Shown: positions 1-10,959 of the stretch, piece after piece
Layout of the letters: the number at the start of each line of letters is the position of its first letter
Numbering within the stretch: position 1 is the first letter of the stretch
NCBI GenBank assembly: GCA_963662175.1
Contig: OY759217.1
Location: 14,510,562-14,574,561, forward strand
Direction: 5' to 3'
Source of the DNA: Aradus depressus
Taxonomy: Eukaryota > Arthropoda > Insecta > Hemiptera > Aradidae
Length of the DNA: 64,000 bases
Notes under the pieces: generated by a model
Database searches by the model: none
Told to the model about the DNA's origin: nothing
What the model saw: only the letters and a program-made list of their open reading frames with translations
Program-made: the position numbers and the translations under genes

Positions 1-627
1 AACTGACAGAATTGGTTGACAGGGTAGAGGGTACAGTTAAGGAGGGGGTTTTTAGGTAATGACGGGGAATCCCTTGTTTTTGTTACTCTATACATTCCAA
101 TAAACAGATATTTACGAGATAATAATAAATATAAAATAAAAAGAAGAAAGAAAATGATATATATATAAAATCTAATAAAGCGAATCTAACAGTAAAGTGT
201 TGGTACTTATATAGGTATGACTCATGAATTATATAAATGTAACATATAATAAATATTAAAGTGAATAAAAACAAATACATAGAATTTAAAGGCAAATTAA
301 AACATCAAATGAAAATTATAGTATTCTCTGAATGTCAGTTGGCAAAACATTTCCACAATCATCAGACTCTTAGCTACTTGATATTTAAATTAAGAAGGGG
401 GGAATGGTTCAGTTCTATTTGTTCATTTAGCATTATAATATCGTTATTTTTGTTCAGTTTATTTATTTCTACCGCTTCCAGTAAATTCAAAAGTGGACCT
501 TTTTGGCAGATATGTATTATATTTGGTTTGTGTTGTGTGTCTATGGTATGTCCTGTTTCTGTGAGATGTTGGTGAAACTGTACCCCCTTAACTGTACCCT
601 CTACCCTGTCAACCAATTCTGTCAGTT
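1..627 (-). mobile_element. Penelope-like element remnant with 42-bp inverted ends
   Basis: Bases 1-42 are a perfect reverse complement of 586-627 (AACTGACAGAATTGGTTGAC at the outer end), so the segment is a fold-back unit whose left edge may extend before the window. Between the arms the minus strand encodes a short frame resembling the C-terminus of GIY-YIG-bearing retroelement proteins (374-616). PLEs are known for terminal repeats that can be inverted, which fits. No reverse transcriptase is present and the element is 5' truncated. A TIR DNA transposon is the alternative. Confidence 0.45.
374..616 (-). pseudogene. C-terminal fragment of a GIY-YIG-type retroelement protein
   Basis: This 80-codon minus-strand frame reads FHQHLTETGHTIDT, then IIHICQKGPLLNLLEAVEIN, and ends LNEQIELNHSP. 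The order H-x2-H, TGH, KGP-x-LN-x-LE-x3-I, LN is a recurring pattern at the end of GIY-YIG endonuclease domains in invertebrate PLE-like retroelements; this is from memory and was not searched. The catalytic GIY-YIG core itself is missing. The ATG lies inside the right inverted arm, so the first ten or so residues are arm sequence and the start is an accident of insertion. It is a 5'-truncated copy, not a host gene. Confidence 0.45.
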
Positions 628-2355
628 TGTAAGTGACTCTTGATAATGCCTTAACACGGCGAAACTAGTTGAGTATTTGAGAATATATAGTGAAGTTTGA
701 CAAAGAAATTGTGCATTTTAATTATCTATTCCTAGAATGGAGCTTCACAAAGTAAATCTGGAAACCATAAATTATAGTAAATAAATAATAAGAAACCATT
801 TCTTTTAAAACAAATGCCAGTAAAAAAACAAAACACGGTCATCAGCTGTTGTGTATAGAGTGTCGAGGCCTGGTTGAATGGCGGACGGTCTGAGAATATG
901 GACAGTGGTGTTTAGGCTTAAATTGTGCTAAACTAAATAGGAGTTTATTGACGGTGAAATTGATCCAAAAAGAAGGTACTTTTATTTGTTTATATGTAAA
1001 GGATATATGCCCAGGAATATATAACTTAATTTTAGAGAATGGCCCAAGATATAAAACAAAAAGATTGAATTAGTGTTAATTTAGTTTTTAAGATTTTTTT
1101 TTTCTTTCGATTTTTGTTTGTTTCAATGTTTAAAAGTTTTTAAATTTAATAATGTTTAAGAAGTTAATAATTTAAGAAAATAAACCCAATATTTGTTTAA
1201 GTAAAACTATTGGAAAACCTTTGGATTAGATTTTATATTTTTGCAAAATTTAGAAGACTAGATGGCATCTCTTTAGAAATCCAAATGGAAAGTTTGTTAA
1301 TTGAAATTTTTTTTAAAAATATACGTGCACTTTCTTCAAAATTGCACGTTTTTAATCGTTGATACTTTTTAGGGTCCTTTTCGAAAAACTACTGTAGAAA
1401 TCAAAATTAAATAGAAGACCAGTTATAAAAATGTCTACAGGAAATGTGGTAATTTATTGTTTCTTTTTGTTTTAATTATTATTGTTTATTTCATTATTAT
1501 TAATTATTATTTATTTATCATTTATTTAAGTTTAACACTTAACACTTAAACCTTAATTTTTATTACCACAATATATGCTACTTGTAAAATTCAAGAATTT
1601 CTTTTTTCATTTCTCAAAAAATGAAATTCCAAAGAATTTCTGACGGATTATACAACACTATACGTCGGAAGTAAAAAAATGTGTACATACTCTTCGAGAT
1701 GATACGACCAAGACGCAAGTGACTGGGAACCCGAATCTTACCCAAGAGGCCCATAAAACTTGAAGATTTCAACCAGTTGCAGTATAATATCCATAAAAAA
1801 TTAGGCGCTGTAGAATATAATATATTTTAGATTCATCAAAATTCTCCTGCGATTTAATATTTTTTTTCAATGTTTGGTTGTTACGAAAGGACGGAGTTCA
1901 GAGTAAGATATGGAAAAGCCAATGTTTATCGGATGGGGATTTGAGCGGGACAGATGGAATATAGATTGATATATCATGTATTTCCTCGTTTGAAGGACTG
2001 AAAAGTCGGCCGCAACTTTCAATACACTCAATACTCAATATTCTATTACTCAAATGACTGAATCTATTATATTAGAGTAACTAGCGAAAATTCTGAAAAA
2101 AATTACTAGTTAAAAACCAAAAAAAAAATTAAAGCACCGAACTTGACTATTATAAAATCTTAAATTACAACTTAGGAAAAGGTGAAGATAAAAGAGGTTA
2201 CTGACTAGTTAGTATAAATTCTTAAATATTCTAATATATATATACTGTTTCTATAATGATTTATAACTGTGTGTATTATTTATTTGGCTTTTATTTATTT
2301 AATAATTAATTAAAACTAGACACAATTACAAATTATTTAAATGTAAACGATGCGT
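628..2355. other. AT-rich DNA, no feature recognised
   Basis: No long frame and no recognised repeat, apart from short A/T runs and a small hairpin at about 1323-1348 (CGTGCA and TGCACG arms). Confidence 0.5.
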
Positions 2356-2915
2356 AAAAATCACCGAATATGTACTTCCCCAGCAAGAGTTAATGAATTA
2401 CGTTCTCGCTCTCCCTCCAAAGCCAATCGACGGTTGCGCTGAAACTCAATATTTGACTGTCATAGTGGCTTCCAAATTCGTGTCATCCCCCTCTTCCCTT
2501 CGGCCAATTTTGCTGAAAATTAACAGGTATCGTTCTTATTAGAAATTTTAATTTAAATAAAATGTCGATATTAATGTCATTTAAATGTCATGTCGATATT
2601 AATACATTCGAATTAGTGCTAAGCTACTCCCCTAACCCCCCCCCCCTCCACCTCTTTGACCGATTTGGCTGAAAATCAATAAGGATCGTCCTTAGTGGGT
2701 TCTCGATACACATATACAATTTCGTGTTGGTACATTCATTCTATCGAGAGTTATCGTTTATATTTTCACAGACTCATATACACACAGAAATGTTTTTTTT
2801 TTTTTTCATTTTTGGAATCAGGACGACGGAAAACATGAAATTTTGGTGAAAACTTCGCACCAAATTTTTTGACAGATTACATAACTTCCCTTATACTTCG
2901 TATAGCCTCGGTAAG
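2356..2915 (-). mobile_element. Family A repeat
   Basis: It starts at the GATTCACC-type end (TCACCG, then TGTACTTCCCCAG) and runs to the hairpin end CTTATACTTCGTATAG. Internal modules carry the GTGTCGATACATTCATT and CCCTTCGGCC-type segments. A 12-C run lies at about 2637. Confidence 0.65.
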
Positions 2916-3036
2916 TCAAAAAGAAAAAACAAATTGTCCGAAACGAAGTCTATTGATCGATACAATGAAATTACTTCTTTCTGTTAATATCGCCGGCAGC
3001 GATTTACATTGTTGCCAGATCTTCTCGACCTAGAAT

Positions 3037-3168
3037 TAGTTACTATGACTTGTCCGGATTTTAACTACCAGAGCGCTCTTTCGTCGCTCTGGTGGACATG
3101 AACCGGAATCTACTGTGGGATTCCTAAATTTTGTCTACCATAAATTTTTATTCAACTAGGGTACAGGG
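3037..3168 (-). mobile_element. SINE1 fragment (3' part)
   Basis: Matches the SINE1 body from the tail side: CCAGAGCGCTCTTTCG, GGTGGACATGA, then TAAATTTTTATTCA. About 20 bp after the tail (the GAGGTCATATCGCC stretch) is deleted. The tRNA-like head is absent. Confidence 0.7.
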
Positions 3169-3215
3169 GGGAGGGGAATCAGTAACAACGTGGTTAGTAT
3201 AAGAAAGGCCATTAG
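3169..3215 (+). mobile_element. Family C terminal fragment
   Basis: A G-rich stretch followed by ACGTGGTTAGTATAAGAAAGG matches the right end of the family C MITE (full copy at 34773-35045). Confidence 0.4.
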
Positions 3216-4160
3216 AACTCAACAAGACTATTAATAATATTACGGTTACTTTCCCAAATCGACCGTCCTTCACATTTAATATGAGAATCCTTAAAAAGTG
3301 GAGTCTAACAAGTACATAGCTCAATTAAAGTTATACTTGAAGACGTTAAGCCTCCCAAAGAGGTGCCTAAATAATTGCCAGGAGGTCCGGTAATTTGTCG
3401 CAGTTCCTGCCAACTTAGTCCCCTGTGCCTAATGACCTCCCTCCTACATTACACCGCAGCCTCTATTGTACAGAAAACCTTCCCACTGTCACTTAGCCTT
3501 CTAGAGAGTCACTCTCTTGTTTCCAACTATTTTGATTACACTACTAAATTCACACTAAATCGAGAGAAACATGCCTCAACTGTTAGGCTGCAATTTGTGC
3601 ATTGCAGAGTTAACAATTAGATGTGCCATTACGAATGTTTCAACTTTGACACTTCCATATTTCTTCTTCGGGTCAGCCCTGTAGGAAGAGATGCGCGGAC
3701 AGTCTAAAACAGAGCGTTGCAACGACATTGCACAAGAATGAATTTGGAGAAATGGCAACAGAAGTGGTCACGATCACCAGATGGCCGAACGACATACGCA
3801 TATTACCCGGAATCGTCTGACCACTTGATCACCAGACTATTCAGATCACGCATATTTCAACTCCAAGCTCATATTCTTTAAGAGGACTGCAGAGTAATAT
3901 GTCCTCGAATGTCCACTGTACGACTAGCTTAGGGTGTAGTTGATACGCGGAACAGGATCATACCTGGGCCTCGATATATGGAAGCTGGTGACGGAGACCG
4001 GCTACCCAATGTTACCCTGCGCCGAGAACAGCCGTCTACGCGAGCTAGACACCGCAGTATAGCCAGTCATCGCCCCAGGTTGCTTCCGACCTCTCTCTTA
4101 GCGCGCTAAGGAGCGCCGGGTTAAAATGGGCTGGGGACGGCCACAGTTTTTACGGCACTT
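3216..4160. other. GC-richer unassigned segment
   Basis: Notably less AT-rich than its surroundings, especially 3770-4130. No frame over 81 codons and no family resemblance that I recognise. It is not one of the repeat families seen elsewhere in the window, so it could be unique DNA or an old coding remnant. Confidence 0.4.
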
Positions 4161-4332
4161 AATTATTTTCCGCTGAATCGGTCGAAGAGAAGACGGGGTC
4201 GACTCAGATATCCTAGTAATGAATGTAACGACACATAATTTAGTATGAGATTTCAGAAGCCACTATGTAAGGCAAATATTGAGTTTTAGCCTAATTCGTG
4301 TGGGGAAGTACATAACCGTTGATTCACCGATT
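4161..4332 (+). mobile_element. Family A repeat, 5'-truncated
   Basis: Keeps the last internal module, GATTTCAGAAGCCACTATGT, and the end GTGGGGAAGTACATAACC then TTGATTCACCGA. Confidence 0.6.
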
Positions 4333-4690
4333 AATATTTTTTAGGATAAAACTTTCAACTTTTAATAAGTAAAAAAAAAACAGGAAAAAACCTCATTAGA
4401 CGAATTATGGTAACATAAAAGAAGAAATCCCATACTTAGGGTTAGTGCCTTAATAGGTATTTTTGTAGCTCAATGTAGAGGAAAGAAGCGCAGGAGCTAA
4501 TATCGTCTGGTCAATAAATAAAAGGTTCATTTCTCCACACAGGCTCACAGCAAAGCCAAAGTGGCCTGCTTCTTACAGAAAACCCCTGGAGAAATCATCA
4601 CAATGATTTGGCCTCTTTTTCTTAATGCATTATTTTTTTTTTTAGTTGTATGTCCTTTAGAAATATACTAACATCTTATCTAACCAATAG

Positions 4691-4791
4691 GGAACCTTCT
4701 GCGTAAACCAGAGTTCTGCCGATTCTTTCATGTCTCCACAAAATGCCGGCTTTGGAGCAAGTCAGGTTCAACGGTTTGAATATCATGATGA
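4691..4791 (+). CDS. Candidate internal coding exon of an unidentified gene
   Basis: A 101-bp segment has a full set of splice signals: branch site TACTAAC at 4666-4672, acceptor CCAATAG ending at 4690, and donor GTAAGT from 4792. Only one frame is open for its full length and also reads sensibly: GTFCVNQSSADSF, MSPQNAGFGASQ, VQRFEYHDE, leaving a split codon at the donor. The G/S/Q/N-rich part with FMSP and GFGASQ is reminiscent of disordered N-termini such as those of RPA32-like proteins, but it is too short to assign. No adjoining exon was recognised, which would mean long introns filled by the repeats around it. It could still be a chance combination. Confidence 0.4.
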
Positions 4792-4996
4792 GTAAGTGGA
4801 AGCAATTGGGAAACGAGTGGTTCAGGCCACTAGAGCAGATCCCGGAGAAGAGGAACAGAGTTGGTGCTCCTTAGGAGATGATGTCACTCTAGAACCGTTG
4901 TCAGTTCTGGGCCCCAGGATGCGCTGCCATGCTCTTTCTCTACCTCGCCATGTCTGTTATATCTGGCTGCTCGTAAATAATCCTGAAGTTATATAT

Positions 4997-5186
4997 AGTA
5001 ATACGAAGTATAGGGGAAGTTATGTAATCGGTCAATAATTCTATGCAAAATTTTCAACGGAATTTCATGTTTTGCTATTTAGTATAAGGATTCAGAGTCC
5101 ACTATGTACGTCAAATATTGAGTTTTAGCCCAAACGGTCGATTGATTGGCTTAGAAGGAAGAGCAATAACACAATTGATTAATTCT
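4997..5186 (+). mobile_element. Family A repeat, internally deleted
   Basis: The hairpin end (AATACGAAGTATAGGGGAAG) joins directly to the terminal segment (GGATTCAGAGTCCACTATGT) without the internal modules. Confidence 0.65.
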
Positions 5187-5287
5187 TTAACTTCAATCCC
5201 TCTCCTAAAAAAGAGTAAGTTCTCATACTTGGGCAAATGAATGACGTGGAATCCTCAAACCAGACTGAAAACAGCCAACTCAAAAAT

Positions 5288-6120
5288 CTAATAACTGCCG
5301 TTGTATTGAATATAATAATAATAATAATTCTTTATTGTATATGAAGATACATGGATCTTATTGCAAGAGATTGGAGTCTTATATACAATAGTGACCTTAT
5401 AGACATAATGCAAAATAAATATTTTAAAAAAAACAAAGTAAATGATTGAGAACATAAAAATCAGACTCAGGAGAAGAAAATGAAGATCTTTCATGCGTAT
5501 AAATAATGGAAATAAATAATATAAATGGAAATGGGGGGCCATACGTTAATACGCACTATGGTTGAGCATAAAATACAAAATAAATGACTAGCTTGGGACT
5601 AATAAAAGAAAAAGGAAAATAAATAACATTCTTGAAAATTAACATAAGTAATAACAATAATAATGACTAAATAATAAACTAAATCAGTACAATCCAATAA
5701 TATTTATGTGCTAGCCAGTATTGTTTTCCTATGTTGGAGCGCCTTAGGTAGAGATAGAGAGAGGCGAGGTGGTCCAAGTGGTCCACAACGGGGAGGGCGG
5801 CCTCCTGGGGAGGGGGCAAGTACCTAGCCAGGAGCATATCCCTGAGTGGAGAGCCCGTTGTATTCAATATATCGACACGAAATTTTATATATCTAAATTC
5901 AAAACCCAATAAGGATGACACCTATTAATTTTCCACAAAACCAGTCGTTGTGAAGGAGGAGCTCTAAATAAAAACTTTAATAACTGCCGTTGTAATGAAT
6001 GTATCGACACGAAATTTAGTACCAAAATTCAATCTGTATAACTCAATTATTGATTTTTAGCCAAATCGGACGATTGGTGTTAGAGGGAGAGCGAATACTT
6101 AACGGTGATTCACTGGCGAT
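5288..6120 (+). mobile_element. Family A repeat interrupted by a LINE
   Basis: Module text ATAACTGCCGTTGTATTGAA stops at 5313 and resumes at 5856 with CGTTGTATTCAATATATCGA. It then runs through GGATGACACCTATTAA and ends at GGTGATTCACTGGCGA. Confidence 0.65.
5314..5855 (-). mobile_element. 5'-truncated LINE 3' end with target duplication
   Basis: The insert is flanked by a 16-bp direct repeat with one mismatch (CGTTGTATTGAATATA at 5298-5313; CGTTGTATTCAATATA at 5856-5871), the mark of target-primed insertion. On the minus strand it ends in AATAAAGAATTATTATTATT, a microsatellite-like LINE tail. Near its 5' edge the minus strand encodes a short frame (LRDMLLARYLPPPQ, then HLDHLASLYLYLRRSN) that may be the ORF2 C-terminus; the family is not recognised. 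Confidence 0.6.
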
Positions 6121-6472
6121 TTTCTTTGAAGTTCTAGATAGCTCCAATAGTTTTCTAAATAGCACTCTTGACCGATTTAGTGAAGAAACTCGATATAAAT
6201 GAACAACCTTCATTACGTCACTAGACGCAATACTTTTTTTATTTATTTTTTTTATTTTCACCTTTTCTTTTTCCCTTTGTATAATGAAAGACACAGATTT
6301 AATGTTGAACAATAAAAGAAGAGGTGACTCTTCTACAGAGATACAAAACAAACTGGGAGTTACCTGTGTTGTTGGTTAGTTTAGGTGCTGACAACCAGAC
6401 CCCCAGTTAGTATCCTCTACTGAATATAAATGTAAGAATAAAAAACTTTCCCCTACTCACAGGAAACAGGGA

Positions 6473-6495
6473 GGGGGGGGGGGGGGGGGGGGGGG
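6473..6495 (+). repeat. Poly-G run (23 G)
   Basis: An uninterrupted run of 23 G, capable of forming a G-quadruplex. It is not obviously attached to a repeat family here. Confidence 0.9.
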
Positions 6496-7121
6496 CTGCA
6501 TTTGTACAATTTCATTTACTTTGTCCCCCATTACGTGACATCATGTGAGTCCTTCACTTGTAAACAAGAAACGGAAAGAAGAAATTACATCCCTTTAAAC
6601 TCTTTTAAGTGGAAATCCTTTCTGTAGGGATGGTACATAGACTCCAAGGTGATTTCATACGCCTTTTTATTTTTTTGGAAAGTTATTTAAAAAGTCGAGA
6701 ATAATTTACATAAATATAAAAGATGCAATTGCGTCATCATCAGTGGCACACTTATGAAAACGTTGTAACGGTCTGAAATTAGGGGTACCAAATTTATTTT
6801 AAATATAACAAAAAAAAAACAATAAACTATAATTATTAATTATTGAGAAGGCTTCAGCGTGAGGGGAGAGGAGAGAGCTGGTCTAGCTCCACGGGGTGTG
6901 CGCATGTCCGACTGTCTCCGAGTAGGGGTTGTTTTGTCCTTTCATAAAGTCCGCACAATTTTATGTTTTTTGTTTTGTTTTGCTAATATCTTGTGAAATA
7001 TCGATTTTAAGTGAAAAAAGAAATTAAAATTAAAGAGTATTGAATTGTCAACAAAAAAGGTTCTATTCTTATTTTTTACAACTATAATATTTTACAGTGA
7101 ATGTGCTTTCCTCCTCTGCAG

Positions 7122-7217
7122 ACGACCAACCCTATAAACATCATTTGTCCCCAATGCATCAATAGCTCTTCACGTGTCAGTGGTTGTGATGACGAGGGAC
7201 ACAGATATTCTTGTTGA
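7122..7217 (+). CDS. Candidate exon fragment with zinc-ribbon spacing
   Basis: A pyrimidine-rich acceptor (TTTCCTCCTCTGCAG, ending at 7121) precedes an open stretch TTNPINIICPQCINSSSRVS followed by GCDDEGHRYSC and a stop. The cysteines are spaced C-x2-C-x10-C-x8-C, as in zinc ribbons. The family is not recognised, and it may be a remnant of a transposase or a chance pattern. Confidence 0.2.
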   Translation, partial: TTNPINIICPQCINSSSRVSGCDDEGHRYSC

Positions 7218-7686
7218 CACGAGCTGCATAGGAGGACAGTAACTGCACTTATGTGCAACAACATTTGCAATGGACAACAAATTCAAAATATAGATGCGTT
7301 TCATGCATTAACTATCTACTAATTCAAAAGAAACATATGTACATAGAAAACTTATGTGCAGGACCATAAACATCACGATCATCAAATCGTATGAAGCTTG
7401 CAACAAACAATCAACCCACACCAAGTAAAAGATGTTTCCATAAATATAATTTAAAAAAAAATACGGATATAAATTAAAATATCATATAAAAGTAACAGAA
7501 ATTTTATGACTATCAATTATCAAAGTACCCCAATTAACGACCTCCACAACATATAATTATAAATATGAAAAAGGAATAGGAAATCCATTAAAGCATGAAG
7601 GTACAGAGTAACAAAATAAAATAAAACCCTTACCACCGTACAGTGTGATGTCTAACCGAACACTGACTAGTAGTAGTTCAAAGGGG

Positions 7687-8010
7687 GGGATGGAATTTTA
7701 AAGCCTTCTAACTCAAAAACAAGTGTCACATGTTTCGAAATCGGACGAAAATAAGGACCACTTTACTTTGGTTCTAAGTAAATTTTGGAAGATACCACTT
7801 ACATGTATGACCTAATCAAATTTTGTCGTCAAATAAAAGTTGTAGAGAAAACTGAAAAGCAACATTTTTTCCAAGGTCTTCCGGTTTAAGAAAACATACC
7901 GAAAACTGCCCTAAAATGACGTCTTGAACCATTTTTATAGGTATATGTTAGCTTTATTTACGCGAAAACCCTTCGTCCTAAATATTTCTAAGTAATGTTT
8001 AAATTGTAGC
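7687..8010 (+). mobile_element. Family B repeat
   Basis: Carries the family B landmarks in order: TCTAACTCAAAAACAAGTGT, AAATAAAAGTTGTAGAGAA, AAAACATACCGAAAACTG and TTTACGCGAAAACCC. The same order appears at 10.0, 11.0, 17.5 and (reversed) 27.4 kb. Confidence 0.6.
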
Positions 8011-8179
8011 GCATAGCGGTTATTACTTTCCCACTTTTTACTTAAGTGAGACACAAATCAAAACGTTTTGGTAAAGAAAATTAGGAAAACTCAGCAAGGG
8101 AATCACAAAAATATCCGTTCACGATTTTAAATTATAATCTCCGTTTTTGAATGTTTATTAATTTATTTTCTAGTAATTT

Positions 8180-8384
8180 CAGTTATTTTGTATTTTTTTT
8201 TTTTTTTTTTTTTCTTAAGAGGTTTTTAAAATTACTCTTAACCAGTAGCATTGCTTTTAATTTACTGATTATTTTTGATTTGTGTTTAATGTATAAGGGT
8301 AATGGTTAAGGAACCTTATTGTACAATTGTACCTCTGTAAATGCGACTGTTATAATAAACTCTTCTTCTTTTTCTTCCCCAGGT
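8180..8384 (+). mobile_element. Candidate LINE 3' end
   Basis: TGTACCTCTGTAAATGCGAC followed by a TAATAAA motif and a CTTCTTCTT-type tail resembles a LINE 3' UTR with a microsatellite tail. It abuts family A sequence at 8385. No coding part is recognised. Confidence 0.35.
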
Positions 8385-8471
8385 AATGTAATCGGTCCAA
8401 AATTCGATGCGGAGTTTTCAACGGAAATTCATGTTTTCCGACCTCCTGATTCCAAAAAGTATCATGAAAAA
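8385..8471 (+). mobile_element. Family A 5' fragment
   Basis: TAATGTAATCGGTCCAAAAT, then TTCAACGGAAATTCATG, as in the first 100 bp of family A. It is interrupted by the SINE1 copy. Confidence 0.6.
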
Positions 8472-8771
8472 GGGTTAGGTTAGGTTTTATGACACATGCC
8501 CGGGCTTTAACTACGAGGTCATCTTCGCCTACTACCAGAGCGCTCTTTCGTCACTCTGGTGGACATGAGCCCGACTCTACTGTGGGAGTCCTAAATTTTG
8601 CCTACCCTAAATTTTTATTCACCTAGAGAAGGGGTCTTTAACCGAAGGACGGCGTGCTTTAAGTTTATTTTACCTCCCAGATAAAATAAACTAAGGGCCT
8701 CGGTCGGGTTTCGAACCCACGTTCTTGAGCTCAGAAGGCAAGCACGCATACCACTGAGCTACCGGCGCCCT
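8472..8771 (-). mobile_element. SINE1, near full length
   Basis: The minus strand reads the whole element: tRNA-like head (GCTCAGTGGTATGCGTGC, GGTTCGAAACCCGACCGAGG), body and tail. The tail is GTCATAAAACCTAACCTAAC, the same TTAGG-like tail as the 36.2 and 38.3 kb copies. About 65 bp (the ACGTTAAGCGATGG to CTCGTT part) is deleted inside. Confidence 0.85.
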
Positions 8772-9224
8772 CAACCCCAATCACTTTTGTACAGCACTCT
8801 CCCAACACAATCAACGAATCCATTTCGCTAATCCTTTAGCACTAACAGGAAAAATAATTTTCATTATCAAAAAAAATCTGATGCTACTTATTAAAAAAAT
8901 TTTTTTTTAAGAAAGACTACATCAGAGACATATTTATCAGAGTTTTTTTTTTCTTACCGTTCCGATTGTGTCACCATTGTTCCATCCCCTAACGAGCAAG
9001 GGTGTAAGAAAGAAAGGGGAAAAATAGAAGAAAATACAGAAAGAAAAAATGAAAAAAAAAAAAAAAAAAAAAATGGAGGAAGACAGAGAAAAACCCCCCT
9101 TATCACTCCCCAGCCGGGCTACAATGGCTTTGTTTGGACTTCCATTATCTTGAGTTAAATACAACAAGACCCTTCTTATTGTTAATTATAAACTGTCCTC
9201 TAATGAAAACATTTTTTCCTGTTT
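8772..9224. other. Unassigned DNA with long A and T runs
   Basis: Homopolymer A/T tracts near 8895 and 9050-9073. No gene or repeat family is recognised. Confidence 0.45.
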
Positions 9225-9710
9225 CAGGTACGAACGCCCTCCAACGGGAAAAAATTTTTTTCTCAAGAAAAATATATGTACGATTGAAAAATTACTTATT
9301 ACATACTTAGTTAGTCATTGTATAGTTTTAAGAATCCTAGCAACGACTTTACACCGCGACATGAACATCACACAACCTTTAAACATATATACCAACGTTT
9401 CTACAACCAAATTTACTTACACACCAATTACGAAAGTTCGCAAAATCTTAAATCCCAATTTACCCCACAATCCCCCAAGAAGATTAAAGAGAGTTTGACA
9501 TAGAGATCTGTTATGAAGTGATGTCATGAGGGTTCACCTCTAGGTGTTTTTCTCTCTCACAAGCCTTTCATGTCATATTTATTTGTATTTATTTTTTTAT
9601 AGTATATGTCAGCCCAGCCGCTGGTTGTGCATTTTTTTTATAGTTGTGGCTTCAGAAAAATAAATACAAAAAATAAAATAAAAATAATTTAATTATTTAT
9701 TATTGTCAGT
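9225..9710 (+). mobile_element. Jockey-like LINE 3' end
   Basis: Across frameshifts, 9330-9515 reads LATTLHRDMNIT, IYQRFYNQIYLHTN, LPHNPPRRLKRV and HRDLL. This parallels the C-terminus in the 62-kb copy (NRTLHNDLMI to LPHNPPRRLKRRWNRDLL). The NPPRRLKR box is typical of Jockey-clade ORF2 ends. An A-rich 3' UTR follows to about 9710. The fragment is dead because it needs at least two frameshifts. Confidence 0.55.
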
Positions 9711-9821
9711 AGGACATTTCATGTGTTCATTGTTGATCTAAATGGCCTACGCATGTTCCGTTTTTGTATCTTTAATATTTGAAATTTTTCCCTTTTATAA
9801 TTTTTTTTTTATTTTCTTATA

Positions 9822-10035
9822 GTTAATTATAATGACTCATGCCCGACTTCTTAACTTTGAGGTCATATCGCCTACTACCGAGAGCTCTTTTCGTCGCTCT
9901 CGTGGACATGAACCCGACTCTATTATGGGAGTCCTAAATTCTGCCTACCCTAAATTTTTATCATATTATAAATTTTTATATTTTCACCTAGGATAGGGGT
10001 CTTTAACAAGTACCTGACTCGTTACCTGACATATC
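9822..10035 (-). mobile_element. SINE1, 5'-truncated
   Basis: Tail-proximal body (GAGGTCATATCGCCTACTAC, GTGGACATGAACCCGACTC) to the CTTTAACAAGTACCTGAC region. The head is absent. Confidence 0.75.
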
Positions 10036-10580
10036 TGTAGTGGACGGAAGTCGTGTAATCGTGAATGAAAAAAAAAATCATGAAAAAATATGAGATCGAG
10101 TTTTCAACGAACTTTCATGTTTCAAAGCCTTCTGTGTATACGTGGTATGACCGGGGATGTATGTCTGTATGTATGATTGGAACTTTCAAGCGCTCTAAAT
10201 CATAAACTAGTGCCACATGTGATCTAATTAGTTTAAGTAATCTGATTAGATTTTGAAAATCTTTTTAATATGTTATTTTGGATCTCATTTTCTTTACGTT
10301 TGCTTGATTTATGCGAAAACAGTTAGTTATATTGAAAAAGTGTTACATATAAAAAATATTCCTTAATAAATTTCCAATCGCCTAGAGGTCTCAGATTTAA
10401 GATGGGACTAATATGAACAAAGTTATAGCGCCCCAAAGAATATAATAATTTTCCGTAGGAAAGATTTCCAAGTACGATAATGTACTGGGTCGGAAAACAT
10501 GACATTCCATTGAAAACTCAACATCGAATTCTTGACCGATTACATAACTTCCTCTATACTTCGTATAGCTGAGGAAGTAA
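10036..10580 (+). mobile_element. Family B repeat with a family A hairpin end
   Basis: Starts AATCGTGAATG, then GAGATCGAGTTTTCAACG. The body carries GATTTATGCGAAAACAGT. It ends with the family A minus-orientation terminus GATTACATAACTTCC, TATACTTCGTATAGCTGAGG. This is direct evidence that A and B share an end. Confidence 0.6.
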
Positions 10581-10959
10581 CATCAAGACACGGAGCTTTT
10601 CTCCATCTAAAATAAGCTCTTTGAAAGTACAAGGCTATCTGCATTACTGGATTAACGCACTCAAAAGAATGCTCTCCCTCTCTGGAACCATTACACAATT
10701 GTGTAAAGGAAAATTAGGGATCTCCTCATTGTAATTATGTTAACCTTATCAGTTTGAGTTTCTCAGACATCTCTAGGCTCCTTCAAAGTTCATCTTTAAC
10801 AAATGTAAAATATTCCAATGACAATATCAGTGTTGTCTAGATACAGATACTCCTTGGAAATTTGTAATTATAGACATTTACATATTCCTTTTATTTTTAA
10901 GAAACTAGATATAGATACTAGATTCAGTAGTAAGAAAGTATTTACATTTTTCGATACAC

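Larger units (their letters stand above)
6121..7686. other. AT-rich unassigned DNA
   Basis: No recognised repeat family except a G run and one zinc-ribbon-like fragment, both listed separately. Confidence 0.4.

Noticed and set aside
352..372. CTGATGATTG on the minus strand in the 1-627 element
   Set aside because: No GAAA after a hairpin, so no hammerhead core can be drawn.
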